From assembly GCA_964601575.1 (NCBI GenBank), contig CAZROA010000031.1, positions 1 to 15,708 of the forward strand: a stretch of DNA of 15,708 bases, in the 5' to 3' direction. Source of the DNA: CAZKEG01 sp964601575. Lineage in GTDB: Bacteria; Desulfobacterota; Thermodesulfobacteria; Thermodesulfobacteriales; Thermodesulfatatoraceae. How positions within the stretch are numbered: the first letter of the stretch is position 1; every line of letters begins with the position of its first letter. The translations under genes and the position numbers were made by a program. Under the pieces are notes generated by a model, which searched no databases, had not been told where the DNA came from, and saw only the letters and a program-made list of their open reading frames with translations. Positions 6,464 through 14,514 of the stretch are shown here, piece by piece.

Positions 6464-7760
6464 CGGTCTGGACGTAAGGCGTCTGGCTCAAGAGTTTGGG
6501 ACCCCACTTTTTGTCTTCTTCGAGGGAAAGATCATCGAAAACGCCCAGACGGTATTGAATAGCTTGCGCCTGTTGGGTCCCAAACACCGAGTCTTCTACG
6601 CCTGTAAAGCCAACTCTAACCTTGCTATCCTGAAGACCATCCGACAGGCCGGGCTGGATCTTGAGGTCAACAGCGGCGGAGAGTTGTTCAAAGGACTAAG
6701 GGCCGGCTTTAAACCAGAGCAGATCATCTTTAACGGCGTGGGCAAGACCGAGACTGAATTGATCAAGGCCATCTCTGTAGGCCTCCATTGTATTAACATC
6801 GATTCCTTCTCGGAACTGGATTCTATCATCGCCATCGCCAAAGACCTGCGCCAAGAAGTCTCGGTGGCCTTGCGTCTGATACCGGAAATCAAAGACGGCG
6901 GACATCAAGGTCTTGAGACCGGACATTCTCAGGGTAAGTTTGGTTTTCACCCCACTCAACTGGAAGAGGCCTGTCAGAAGATCAAAGAAGCCCAGCCCTG
7001 GGTACAGCTCAAGGGGCTCCATGCCCATGTCGGTTCTCAATTGGTAAGTCCCTATTCCTATCAGGCGGCCCTCAAAAGGCTCCTGGATCTCAAAAGAGAG
7101 ATAGAAAATCGATTCGATTTTTCCTTGGAACACCTCAATCTAGGCGGGGGGATCCCGGTCAATTATTTGCGGGAAGAACTGGAATACCCCCACGGATGTA
7201 AGGGGCCTTCGGCCAATTTTGCCCAAAATTTCAAGGCCTCAGACCTGGCTAAGGTCTTAAAAGGGATGCTACCCGAGGGCCTTTCCCTTTACATGGAACC
7301 CGGGCGCAGCATCGTCGGAGATACGGCCTTTCTCCTCACCCAAATTATAAGGAAAAAATTTATCCGTCCTGGCTCCGCCCCTTGGCTCATCATTGACGCT
7401 GGTTTTAACATTCTCCTTGAGGCCCTTTCTTATCAGTGGTATTTCCACCTCATAGCCGCTGAAAGACCTGAGGCCCCACATGATACCGGCTATTTTATTG
7501 GTGGCCCCCTTTGTGACGGAGGAGATATCTTTCCTATCCCCGGGAGCGACTGCCCTTACTATCACCGTCTCCTACCCCGAGACATGGAAGAAGGAGATCT
7601 CCTGGCCTTCCTTGATACCGGGGCCTATACCCTTGAACAGATGACTTACTACAACGGGCGTTTACCAGCGGCGGCGGTGATGGTCACCCAGGAGGGTGAG
7701 ATAAGACTCATCCGTCGACGTGAGACCTACGAAGACCTGATCGCCCAGGACGTCCTTTAG
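6399..7760 (+). CDS. lysA: LysA-like PLP-dependent diamino acid decarboxylase (fold type III)
   Basis: Expected reaction: decarboxylation of meso-diaminopimelate to L-lysine. The alanine-racemase-type barrel carries the PLP lysine in FYACKANSN (Lys70), HAHVGSQ (208-214), the phosphate-binding LGGGIP (248-253) and EPGRS (300-304). The C-terminal domain has GGPLCDGGDIF (368-378) and DTGAYTLEQMTYYNGR (406-421). LysA normally has CESGD or CESSD at the substrate-contacting loop; here it is CDGGD, and the GAYTLEQ...YNGR segment looks closer to ornithine- or other diamino-acid decarboxylases. Lysine synthesis is the simplest reading, given the DapF-like gene next door, but another substrate is possible. 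The TTG at 6399 was chosen because GGAG lies 8 nt before it; GTG at 6417 or 6420 and TTG at 6429 are alternatives. Its 3' end overlaps the convergent ligD by 53 bp. Confidence 0.75.
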   Translation: MKSIPRVVKGLTKRSSNNLLLDGLDVRRLAQEFGTPLFVFFEGKIIENAQTVLNSLRLLGPKHRVFYACKANSNLAILKTIRQAGLDLEVNSGGELFKGLRAGFKPEQIIFNGVGKTETELIKAISVGLHCINIDSFSELDSIIAIAKDLRQEVSVALRLIPEIKDGGHQGLETGHSQGKFGFHPTQLEEACQKIKEAQPWVQLKGLHAHVGSQLVSPYSYQAALKRLLDLKREIENRFDFSLEHLNLGGGIPVNYLREELEYPHGCKGPSANFAQNFKASDLAKVLKGMLPEGLSLYMEPGRSIVGDTAFLLTQIIRKKFIRPGSAPWLIIDAGFNILLEALSYQWYFHLIAAERPEAPHDTGYFIGGPLCDGGDIFPIPGSDCPYYHRLLPRDMEEGDLLAFLDTGAYTLEQMTYYNGRLPAAAVMVTQEGEIRLIRRRETYEDLIAQDVL

Positions 7761-8667
7761 CTGAGACTTCTATCTCTTCAAGCACCGGGGCCCGAAACTG
7801 GCCGTGGTTGGTAATCTCTTGGAAAGAGACCACACAACGGATCTCTGGCCGCACAAAATAAGCCCCCTTGGGTAAAGAACCACGCATCTTAGGCGGTGTC
7901 TCCACCCTAATGCCCTTAAGACGTGAAAGTAGTTGATCTGACCACTGATTGGTAAGTCCACTGGCCACCCGCCCTCGATAAACAAGGCCCTTTTCTGTTT
8001 TCTCAGCCACAAGAAGACTCTTGAGCGTCCCGTCCTCACGCAATAGATAACCCACCACCACGCATTCCCTGCGCCCCCTGGGCTTAAACTTGAGCCAAAA
8101 ATCTGTGCGTTTCCCGGGAAGATAGGGACTTTCAAGGTCTTTGGCCATCACCCCTTCAAGGCCTCGGGAGACCACTTCTTCAAAGAAGGCTATTCCCTTC
8201 TCATGTACATAAAGGGATTCCGCGACAAAGGAACTTTGAGGAAGGTTTTGGCGCAAGATCTCTTTTCGTTCTTTAAGGGGCCTTTCAAGTAAGGGCTGGC
8301 CTTCGAGATAGAGAATATCGAAGACGAGATAGGTGGCCGGAAGGCGTTCGGAAAGGGCTTTAATTTTTAGAGGACTAACCACGTGCTCTCTTTCTTGTAA
8401 GAGACGAAAATCTGGTTTGCCCTCCTTTAAGACCACGATCTCACCGTCAAAGACGATCCCGTCTTTAGAGAGCTCCTGGGGTAAATTCCAAAATTCTGGA
8501 TAACGATAAGTGATGTCCCGCAAGCGGCGGTTCTGAAGCCTGACCTTGCCCTTCTCGATAAAGAAAAGGCACCTGGTCCCGTCCCATTTTATCTCGTAGA
8601 TATGTCTTGGTGAATCAAAAGGGGTGGAAAGCTTGGCCAGCATAGGCTTAATGGTGGTCGGAAGCAT
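7708..8667 (-). CDS. ligD: ATP-dependent DNA ligase, LigD ligase-domain type
   Basis: Seals DNA ends in bacterial non-homologous end joining, working with Ku. The 319-residue protein carries the nucleotidyltransferase motifs in order: YEIKWDGTR with adenylated Lys27, FDGEIVVL (73-80), LVFDILY (114-120), EGVMAKD (171-177) and WLKFKPRGRRECVVVGY (191-207), then an OB-fold ending around YFVRPEIRCVVSFQEITNHG. It consists only of the ligase module; the polymerase/primase and 3'-phosphoesterase domains that many LigD proteins carry are absent, and no separate genes for them are in the window. The start overlaps the ku stop by one base (TGATG), so translation is coupled. The last 53 bp overlap the end of lysA tail to tail, and no terminator hairpin separates them. 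Confidence 0.92.
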   Translation of the reverse strand: MLPTTIKPMLAKLSTPFDSPRHIYEIKWDGTRCLFFIEKGKVRLQNRRLRDITYRYPEFWNLPQELSKDGIVFDGEIVVLKEGKPDFRLLQEREHVVSPLKIKALSERLPATYLVFDILYLEGQPLLERPLKERKEILRQNLPQSSFVAESLYVHEKGIAFFEEVVSRGLEGVMAKDLESPYLPGKRTDFWLKFKPRGRRECVVVGYLLREDGTLKSLLVAEKTEKGLVYRGRVASGLTNQWSDQLLSRLKGIRVETPPKMRGSLPKGAYFVRPEIRCVVSFQEITNHGQFRAPVLEEIEVSAKGRPGRSGLRRSHVDG

Positions 8668-9449
8668 CAGGCCACTCTTTTCTCCCTTGCTGCCCTGACG
8701 CTGGCCTCAAGGGCCTCCATAAGACTGACCACTTTGGCCTTCTCTTCCGCGGCCTTTAGTTCAAACTTCTCACCCCGGGCCTTGGCCTCGACCAGTTTCA
8801 TTACCGCCTCAGCGTAATGATCGACCAATTTTTCAGGCTCGAATTTGGAAGAAAGGGTCTCGATCAACATTTCCGCCAGCTCAAGGTAGCGTTTATCAAG
8901 ACCTTCGGGGAAGGTAGCCCGCAGGTCATCGGCCTTGATCACATCCTGATGGAAATGAAGGGTTGAGGCCAAGAATTTCCCTTCATAGGGCTTGATCAAA
9001 AAGGGATACTCCCTTTGTCTGATCACCGCCTGACCAAGGGCCACTTTGCCCTTTCGTTCCATGGCCTGATAAAAGACGGCAAAGGCCTCCTCCGCCCCCT
9101 TCCCCTCGGGCAGGAGATAATGAGCATCGGCATAGTATACAGGGGCAATCTCCCGTTCGTCTACAAAGCCTTGGACCTCAATGGTATCGCTTGAGGCCAG
9201 TTTAAGACTGGCCAATTCCTCGTCGGTGATCACTACGTAGTGTTCTTTGTCCAGAAAATAGGCCTTGACGATCTCTTCGTCTTTCAACGTCCGGTCGCAC
9301 CGAGGACAATATTTAAGGTATTTGATCCGGCTCCCACACTGGGCATGGATCAAGTGAAAGGAAATGGCCCGTTTGACCACCGCTGGATAGAGTTTGACCG
9401 GGATGGTCACTAGGCCTATTTTTAAAAAGCCAGACCAGGTAGCCTTCAT
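8667..9449 (-). CDS. ku: Ku DNA end-binding protein
   Basis: A homodimeric ring that loads on double-strand break ends and recruits LigD. The 260-residue product opens with the typical bacterial Ku N-terminus (WSGFLKIGLVTIPVKLYPAV), continues with SFHLIHAQCGSRIKYLKYCPRC and EEIVKAYFLD, and has the core GQAVIRQREYPFLIKPYEGKFLASTL segment. Cys38, Cys48 and Cys51 form a small cysteine cluster that is absent from many mesophilic Ku proteins and could bind zinc. The C-terminal part from about residue 200 is charged and helical and ends in a short basic tail, the region that usually contacts DNA and LigD. A strong ribosome binding site (AAGGAGAG, 7 nt before the ATG) lies inside the end of lon. The ATG overlaps the lon stop in ATGA, and the stop overlaps the ligD start. 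Confidence 0.95.
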   Translation of the reverse strand: MKATWSGFLKIGLVTIPVKLYPAVVKRAISFHLIHAQCGSRIKYLKYCPRCDRTLKDEEIVKAYFLDKEHYVVITDEELASLKLASSDTIEVQGFVDEREIAPVYYADAHYLLPEGKGAEEAFAVFYQAMERKGKVALGQAVIRQREYPFLIKPYEGKFLASTLHFHQDVIKADDLRATFPEGLDKRYLELAEMLIETLSSKFEPEKLVDHYAEAVMKLVEAKARGEKFELKAAEEKAKVVSLMEALEASVRAAREKRVA

Positions 9450-11857
9450 TTCGTCTCTCCTTTTGGGCGCTTTTTGACCTTTAAATCCCTCAATCTTTTT
9501 ACCCCAAATACAATAGGCAGGGCCTCCTCTACCTTAGAAACAAAATGAAAGATAAGTTTCTCCCGGGCCTCTTTAGGTACTTCCAAAAGATCTTTTTCGT
9601 TTAGTTTGGGCAAAATGATCTCTTTGATCCCGGCCCTTTTGGCGGCCAAGACCTTTTCCTTGATCCCTCCCACCGGGAGCACCAACCCGCGTAGGGTAAT
9701 CTCTCCGGTCATGGCCACTTCATGACGCACGGTGCGGTCCAAAAAAAGGCTTACCAAGGCAACCAGCATGGTGATCCCGGCACTTGGGCCATCTTTGGGA
9801 ATGGCTCCGGCGGGGACATGAATATGAATATCGACCTTGGAGAAGAGGTCCTCGTCGATTCCGAGGTCTTTGGCCCGAGACCGCAGATAAGAAAGGGCCG
9901 CCTCAGCGCTCTCCCGCATCACCTCCCCGAGCTTTCCGGTGAGGATGAGCCGACCTGAACCCTTCATACGCGTGGCCTCGACAAAGAGGATCTCACCCCC
10001 TACCGGGGTCCAGGCCAGACCTATAGCCACTCCAGGGACTTTTACCCGTTCGGCCATCTCCGGTAGATACTTCGGAGGCCCTAGGTACCGTTCAAGATCC
10101 TTGACCCTGACGGTAACCGGTTCGGCCCGACCTTCGGCCACCTCCCGAGCCACCGCCCGACAAATGGCTCCGATCTCCCGTTCGAGATTCCGCACCCCGG
10201 CCTCCCGGGTGTAATAAGTAATGAGCCTGGCCAGGGCCCGATCGGTAAACCGAAGTTGTTGTTTGGTCAGACCGTGGGCCTCAAGCTGGCGGGGAACTAG
10301 GTAATACTTGGCTATCTTTAATTTGTCCTCCTCGGTATAGCCCGGAATCTCGATCACTTCCATGCGGTCAAGGAGTGGAGGGGGGATGGTATCTAACATA
10401 TTGGCCGTGGCGATAAACATCACCTTGGAGAGATCAAAGGGAAGCTCAAGATAATGATCAGAGAAGGCTTGATTCTGTTCGGGATCAAGGACCTCGAGTA
10501 AGGCGGAGGCCGGATCACCCCGGAAATCGGCCCCGAGTTTGTCTATTTCATCAAGCATAAAGACCGGGTTGTTGACTCCTACCCGCCTTAAGCCCTGGAT
10601 GATGCGCCCAGGCATGGCCCCTACATAGGTACGCCGATGCCCGCGGATCTCGGCCTCATCCCGGACGCCGCCGAGGGAGATGCGCAGAAATTTCCGCCCC
10701 AGGGCCTTGGCAATAGAGCGCCCAAGGGAGGTCTTCCCTACCCCAGGAGGACCGACAAAGCAGAGGATAGGTCCTTTCATGTCAGGTTTGAGCTTGCGTA
10801 CCGCTAAATACTCAAGGATACGTTTCTTGACCTTTTCCAGGTTATAGTGATCCTGGTCCAGGATCTCTCTGGCCTTCTTAAGATCCACTTCATCTTTGGT
10901 ACTCTCAAGCCATGGAAGCTCGAGCAACCAATCTAGATAATTACGGATAACGGTGTATTCCGCCGAGGTAGGATGGATACGCGAGAGACGATTTAGCTCC
11001 TTTAAGGCCTCTTCGCGGACATGGTCTGGGAGATTCTTTTCTTCGATCTTTTTCCGCAGTTCTTCGACCTCAGCCTCGACCCCTTCAGCCTCGCCCAATT
11101 CTTTACGGATGACCTTAAGCTGCTCCCGCAGGTAGTATTCCTTTTGAGCCTTTTCCATCCGATCCCGTACCTGGGCCTGGATCTTCTGCCCGAGCTCAAG
11201 GATCTCTACCTGGCGGGTCAAGGCCTGTAAGATCTTGTGCAACCGCTCACGAATATCTAAGGTCTCAAGGATTTCCTGTTTTTCGTGATGCGGGACGTTA
11301 AGGTTACTGATGACCATATCAGCCAAGGTCCCTGGCTCGTCGATATTAAGGGCCAGGGTCTTCAGTTCCCCGGGAAGCTGGGGTGAAAACTCTAAGACCT
11401 TGCTGAAGAGGATCCTGATATTGGAGACCAGGGCCTCTATCTCGACGTCATGGGTGACATAGTCTTCAAGTACCTGGACCTTGGCCCGAAGATAGGGCTC
11501 CCTGGCCGTGATTTCTAGGATCTCAATCCTTGAGACACCCTGGACCACGATACGAATCTGATCCGGTTCAAGACGGGTGGCTTTTAAGATCACCGCGGCG
11601 GTACCGACATCAAAGAGTTCCTTTTGATCGGCCTTGGGCTCTCTTACCGCCACCACCGCTACCATCCGATCAGAGGACAGGGTGTCGTCGATGAGCCTCA
11701 AAAGCCCTGGCTCGTGGATCATGAAGGGCATAACCATGTGGGGAAAAAGCACAGCATCACTAGGTATGACTGGTAATTCCTTATACGTCTCCTTTTCTTC
11801 CGTCTTGGCTGGTAAATTGGCCTCCGCTCTCTCGATCTCCTTGGTCTTTTCACTCAT
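9446..11857 (-). CDS. lon: ATP-dependent protease Lon (LonA type)
   Basis: A cytoplasmic hexameric AAA+ protease that degrades misfolded and selected regulatory proteins. The order is classical LonA: an N-terminal substrate-binding domain (ELPVIPSDAVLFPHMVMPFM onward), a coiled-coil helical segment around YYLREQLKVIRKELGE, Walker A GPPGVGKT (369-376), Walker B FMLDEID (433-439), an arginine-finger/sensor region (ATANMLDTIPPPLLDRME) and the protease domain. That domain has catalytic Ser692 in KDGPSAG and Lys733 in GGIKEK. I start it at the ATG at 11857 because GAGGTG lies 5 nt before it, giving 803 residues. The frame stays open to an ATG at 11896, but that codon has no well-spaced ribosome site. 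lon is divergent from the LysR gene and overlaps ku by three bases. Confidence 0.97.
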   Translation of the reverse strand: MSEKTKEIERAEANLPAKTEEKETYKELPVIPSDAVLFPHMVMPFMIHEPGLLRLIDDTLSSDRMVAVVAVREPKADQKELFDVGTAAVILKATRLEPDQIRIVVQGVSRIEILEITAREPYLRAKVQVLEDYVTHDVEIEALVSNIRILFSKVLEFSPQLPGELKTLALNIDEPGTLADMVISNLNVPHHEKQEILETLDIRERLHKILQALTRQVEILELGQKIQAQVRDRMEKAQKEYYLREQLKVIRKELGEAEGVEAEVEELRKKIEEKNLPDHVREEALKELNRLSRIHPTSAEYTVIRNYLDWLLELPWLESTKDEVDLKKAREILDQDHYNLEKVKKRILEYLAVRKLKPDMKGPILCFVGPPGVGKTSLGRSIAKALGRKFLRISLGGVRDEAEIRGHRRTYVGAMPGRIIQGLRRVGVNNPVFMLDEIDKLGADFRGDPASALLEVLDPEQNQAFSDHYLELPFDLSKVMFIATANMLDTIPPPLLDRMEVIEIPGYTEEDKLKIAKYYLVPRQLEAHGLTKQQLRFTDRALARLITYYTREAGVRNLEREIGAICRAVAREVAEGRAEPVTVRVKDLERYLGPPKYLPEMAERVKVPGVAIGLAWTPVGGEILFVEATRMKGSGRLILTGKLGEVMRESAEAALSYLRSRAKDLGIDEDLFSKVDIHIHVPAGAIPKDGPSAGITMLVALVSLFLDRTVRHEVAMTGEITLRGLVLPVGGIKEKVLAAKRAGIKEIILPKLNEKDLLEVPKEAREKLIFHFVSKVEEALPIVFGVKRLRDLKVKKRPKGETK

Positions 11858-12015
11858 CGCTTCACCTCTTCTCAACTCTACTCGGAAGTTAAACATTCAC
11901 CGATAAGATTCAAAGCCCTGAAAAAGGCCTTTAAAACTCAAAAAATTCAAAATTTTTAAACCATATTCAAAGGTTCACGATAAGTAATGGAAGAGATTCA
12001 CCGGTGAGGGAAAAG
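11858..12015. promoter_or_regulatory. Shared lon / lysR-type divergent control region
   Basis: About 160 bp between the chosen starts must hold promoters for both directions. It contains TTCACCGATAAG (11896-11907), a near copy TTCACGATAAG (11974-11984) and a third related half-site in the 10-bp palindrome TCACCGGTGA (11998-12007). It also has an AT-rich inverted repeat AAAAATT-CAA-AATTTTT near 11941-11957. LysR-type regulators usually bind their own divergent promoter regions, so these repeats are candidate sites. I could not assign -35/-10 boxes with confidence. Confidence 0.4.
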
Positions 12016-12996
12016 ATGGCTATCACGGTGAGGCAACTGGAAATATTCCTAGCCGTAGCAGAGACAGGCCACGTCACCGCCGCCAGTCGCCGTGTCTTCC
12101 TTACCCAATCAGCCGTAAGCATGGCTATCTCTGAACTAGAAAATCTCCTAAACGGCCCGCTTTTTGATCGACACGGGAAAAGGCTGGTCCTCAACGATCG
12201 AGGCCGTCTCCTCTTACCCTATGCCCAAGAGATCGTCTCCAAGATAAAAGATATCGAAGCATTGCTCACTGAAAACGAAACCGTCTCCGGTAATCTATAT
12301 GTAGGAGCCAGTTTTACCATCGGCAACTATCTCTTACCTTATATAGTCAGCGCTTTTACCAAGAGGTACCCCCAGGCCCAGATCAATATGGTCATTGGAC
12401 ACAGCCGCCAGATCGAGCAGGCGGTGGAAGAAAGCAAGGTTGATGTAGCCCTGATCGAAGGCTTGGTCCACAGCGAAAAAATCGACGTCATCCCTTGGCT
12501 CACCGATAAATTGAGCATCATTTCTTCTCCTAATCATCCTTTGGCCCAAAAAGAACAGCTCTCACCGGAAGACATCCAAGATGCCCCCTGGATAATGCCG
12601 AGAGAGGATTCAGGCCTAGCAGAGATCTTCAAGGGCGAACTCTCCAAATATTTGGACCGAATTCACGTCTTTATGGAGCTTGGGCATACCGAGGCCATCA
12701 AACGGGCCGTAGAGGCCGGCCTTGGCCTTAGTTGTATCTCCACCCTTACCATCTGCCGAGAATTAGAAAGGGGTTGGTTAAAGGAACTCTACATCCCAGA
12801 ACTAAAGATTACCAGGCAACTCCTCTTAGTCTTGCGTAAAGGGAAAATCCGCACCAACCTCCTCCAAAAATTTATCTCTTTTTGTGACCTCCTTCGTACC
12901 TACCATACTATGATTGACGTCTGTCTGGCCTCCCCTTGGAAATTGGTCGAGTTATTAAACCAAGAATTAGAAGAAGAACAGGCCTCCGCCGCTTGA
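12016..12996 (+). CDS. LysR-family transcriptional regulator
   Basis: The N-terminal 60 residues form the classic LysR winged helix-turn-helix (TVRQLEIFLAVAETGHVTAA, then SRRVFLTQSAVSMAISELEN and LLNGPLFDRHGKRLVLNDRG). The rest is the two-lobed periplasmic-binding-protein-like effector domain, beginning near LYVGASFTIGNYLLPYIVSAF. The total of 326 residues is slightly longer than the usual 290-310. I start at the ATG at 12016, preceded by GTGAGGG; a GTG at 12004 would add four residues. It is divergent from lon and 52 bp upstream of the trpB2-type gene on the same strand. Likely targets are therefore itself, trpB2 or lon. The effector cannot be read from sequence; an aromatic amino acid or indole signal is only a guess from the neighbour. 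Confidence 0.93.
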   Translation: MAITVRQLEIFLAVAETGHVTAASRRVFLTQSAVSMAISELENLLNGPLFDRHGKRLVLNDRGRLLLPYAQEIVSKIKDIEALLTENETVSGNLYVGASFTIGNYLLPYIVSAFTKRYPQAQINMVIGHSRQIEQAVEESKVDVALIEGLVHSEKIDVIPWLTDKLSIISSPNHPLAQKEQLSPEDIQDAPWIMPREDSGLAEIFKGELSKYLDRIHVFMELGHTEAIKRAVEAGLGLSCISTLTICRELERGWLKELYIPELKITRQLLLVLRKGKIRTNLLQKFISFCDLLRTYHTMIDVCLASPWKLVELLNQELEEEQASAA

Positions 12997-13048
12997 TCTT
13001 TGGGGATTCTTTGGGTATGAGAGGACCAATTCAGAAAAGGGGGAGGTT

Positions 13049-14410
13049 ATGTCTAAGATCATTCTACCGGAAAGCGAGTTACCAGAGGCCTGGTACAATA
13101 TCATTCCGCGTCTGCCTAAACCCCCGGCTCCACCTTTAAACCCCCAGACAGGAAAACCGGTAGAACCCCATGAATTGGAAGTCATCTTTCCCAAGGCCTT
13201 GATTGCCCAAGAGATGAGTCCAGAGCCCTGGATAGAGATTCCCGCTGAAGTGCGTGAAGTTTACAAACTTTGGCGGCCGACTCCGCTTTGTCGGGCAAGG
13301 AACCTGGAAAAGGCCCTGGGCACCCCGGCCCGTATCTATTACAAGAACGAAAGTGTAAGCCCTCCGGGGAGTCACAAACCCAATACTGCCGTGGCTCAGG
13401 CCTATTACAACAGAAAAGAAGGCATTAAGCGCCTGGCCACCGAGACCGGGGCCGGACAATGGGGAAGTGCCCTGGCCTTTGCCTGTAAACTCTTTGGGCT
13501 TGAGTGTACAGTGTACATGGTCAAAGTAAGCTATGAACAAAAGCCCTTTCGCAAGAGCCTTATGCACATCTGGGGAGCAGAGGTCTATCCCTCACCTACC
13601 AATCGCACCAAGGCCGGGCAAAAGATATTGGCCGAGAATCCAGAAAGCACCGGTAGCCTGGGTATCGCTATCTCTGAGGCGGTAGAAGACGCCGCCACCC
13701 ACGAGGATACTAATTATTCCCTTGGAAGCGTCTTAAATCATGTCCTCCTCCATCAAACCATCATCGGTCTTGAAACTCAAAAACAACTGGCCCTGGTAGA
13801 AGAAAGACCTGATATCCTCATTGGTTGTGTGGGTGGTGGCAGTAACTTCGCTGGCTTTGCCTTTCCCTTTATCGGCGAAATATTAGAGGGAAGGCTCTCT
13901 GCAGAGGTCGTGGCCGTTGAGCCGACCAGTTGCCCCACCTTGACCAAGGGTCTTTATCGTTATGACTATGGCGACACTGCCGGTCTCACCCCTCTCCTTT
14001 TGATGCATACCCTGGGGCATTCCTTTGAACCGCCGGCCATTCATGCCGGCGGCCTTCGGTACCACGGAGACGCCCCTCTCCTCTGTCAATTGGTGAACGA
14101 TGGTATTATTAAACCCAGGGCCTATCCGCAAAATCCGTGCTTTGAGGCCGCCCTTCTCTTTGCCCAGACCGAAGGGATTATCCCTGCCCCGGAGACCAGT
14201 CACGCCATTCGGGCAGCCATTGACGAGGCCTTAAAGTGCAAAGAGACCGGCGAAGAAAAGGTCATTGTCTTCAATTTTAGTGGACATGGTCACTTTGACC
14301 TGGCCGCCTATGATGCCTATCTCGCTGGTGAACTACAAGATTATGAATATCCTGAAGAAAAGATCCGCGAGGCCTTAGAACGTCTTCCCAAGTTCCCTAC
14401 CGGTCTATAA
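13049..14410 (+). CDS. trpB: Tryptophan synthase beta chain, TrpB2 type
   Basis: A PLP enzyme that joins indole and serine to make tryptophan. The PLP lysine is Lys110 in NESVSPPGSHKPNTA, the catalytic glutamate is in TETGAGQWG (131-139), and the phosphate loop is CVGGGSNF (260-267). The N-terminal extension before the core, QWG in place of the TrpB1 QHG, and 453 residues against about 400 for TrpB1 identify the TrpB2 branch (TIGR01415-like). TrpB2 often occurs without trpA and is thought to work alone, for example in recycling free indole. No trpA or other trp gene is in the window, which agrees. A strong ribosome site (GGGGGAGG) precedes the ATG very closely. It follows the LysR-type gene by 52 bp and ends right before a 36-bp perfect palindrome. 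Confidence 0.95.
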   Translation: MSKIILPESELPEAWYNIIPRLPKPPAPPLNPQTGKPVEPHELEVIFPKALIAQEMSPEPWIEIPAEVREVYKLWRPTPLCRARNLEKALGTPARIYYKNESVSPPGSHKPNTAVAQAYYNRKEGIKRLATETGAGQWGSALAFACKLFGLECTVYMVKVSYEQKPFRKSLMHIWGAEVYPSPTNRTKAGQKILAENPESTGSLGIAISEAVEDAATHEDTNYSLGSVLNHVLLHQTIIGLETQKQLALVEERPDILIGCVGGGSNFAGFAFPFIGEILEGRLSAEVVAVEPTSCPTLTKGLYRYDYGDTAGLTPLLLMHTLGHSFEPPAIHAGGLRYHGDAPLLCQLVNDGIIKPRAYPQNPCFEAALLFAQTEGIIPAPETSHAIRAAIDEALKCKETGEEKVIVFNFSGHGHFDLAAYDAYLAGELQDYEYPEEKIREALERLPKFPTGL

Positions 14411-14446
14411 TCATAACCGAGGGAAGGGCCCTTCCCTCGGTTATGA
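14411..14446 (+). terminator. Perfect 36-bp palindrome after trpB2, probable terminator
   Basis: The left arm TCATAACCGAGGGAAGGG is followed at once by its exact complement, one base after the trpB2 stop codon. The RNA would fold into a very stable hairpin with a forced four-base loop. The downstream bases (AGATTATTTCATAAAG) lack a real T-run, so termination may be inefficient, Rho-assisted, or the element may mainly protect the 3' end of the transcript. TTATGA (14441-14446) could alternatively pair with TCATAA at 14454-14459. Confidence 0.6.
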
Positions 14447-14514
14447 GATTATTTCATAAAGCAAATTCGATTTAGGGCCTGACAAACGAAGATGGCCACG
14501 ATAATTTTCACCCA

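Noticed and set aside
11858..11896. An upstream ATG for lon adding 13 residues
   Set aside because: No suitably spaced ribosome site precedes it, whereas the ATG at 11857 has GAGGTG at good spacing and fits the Lon N-terminus.
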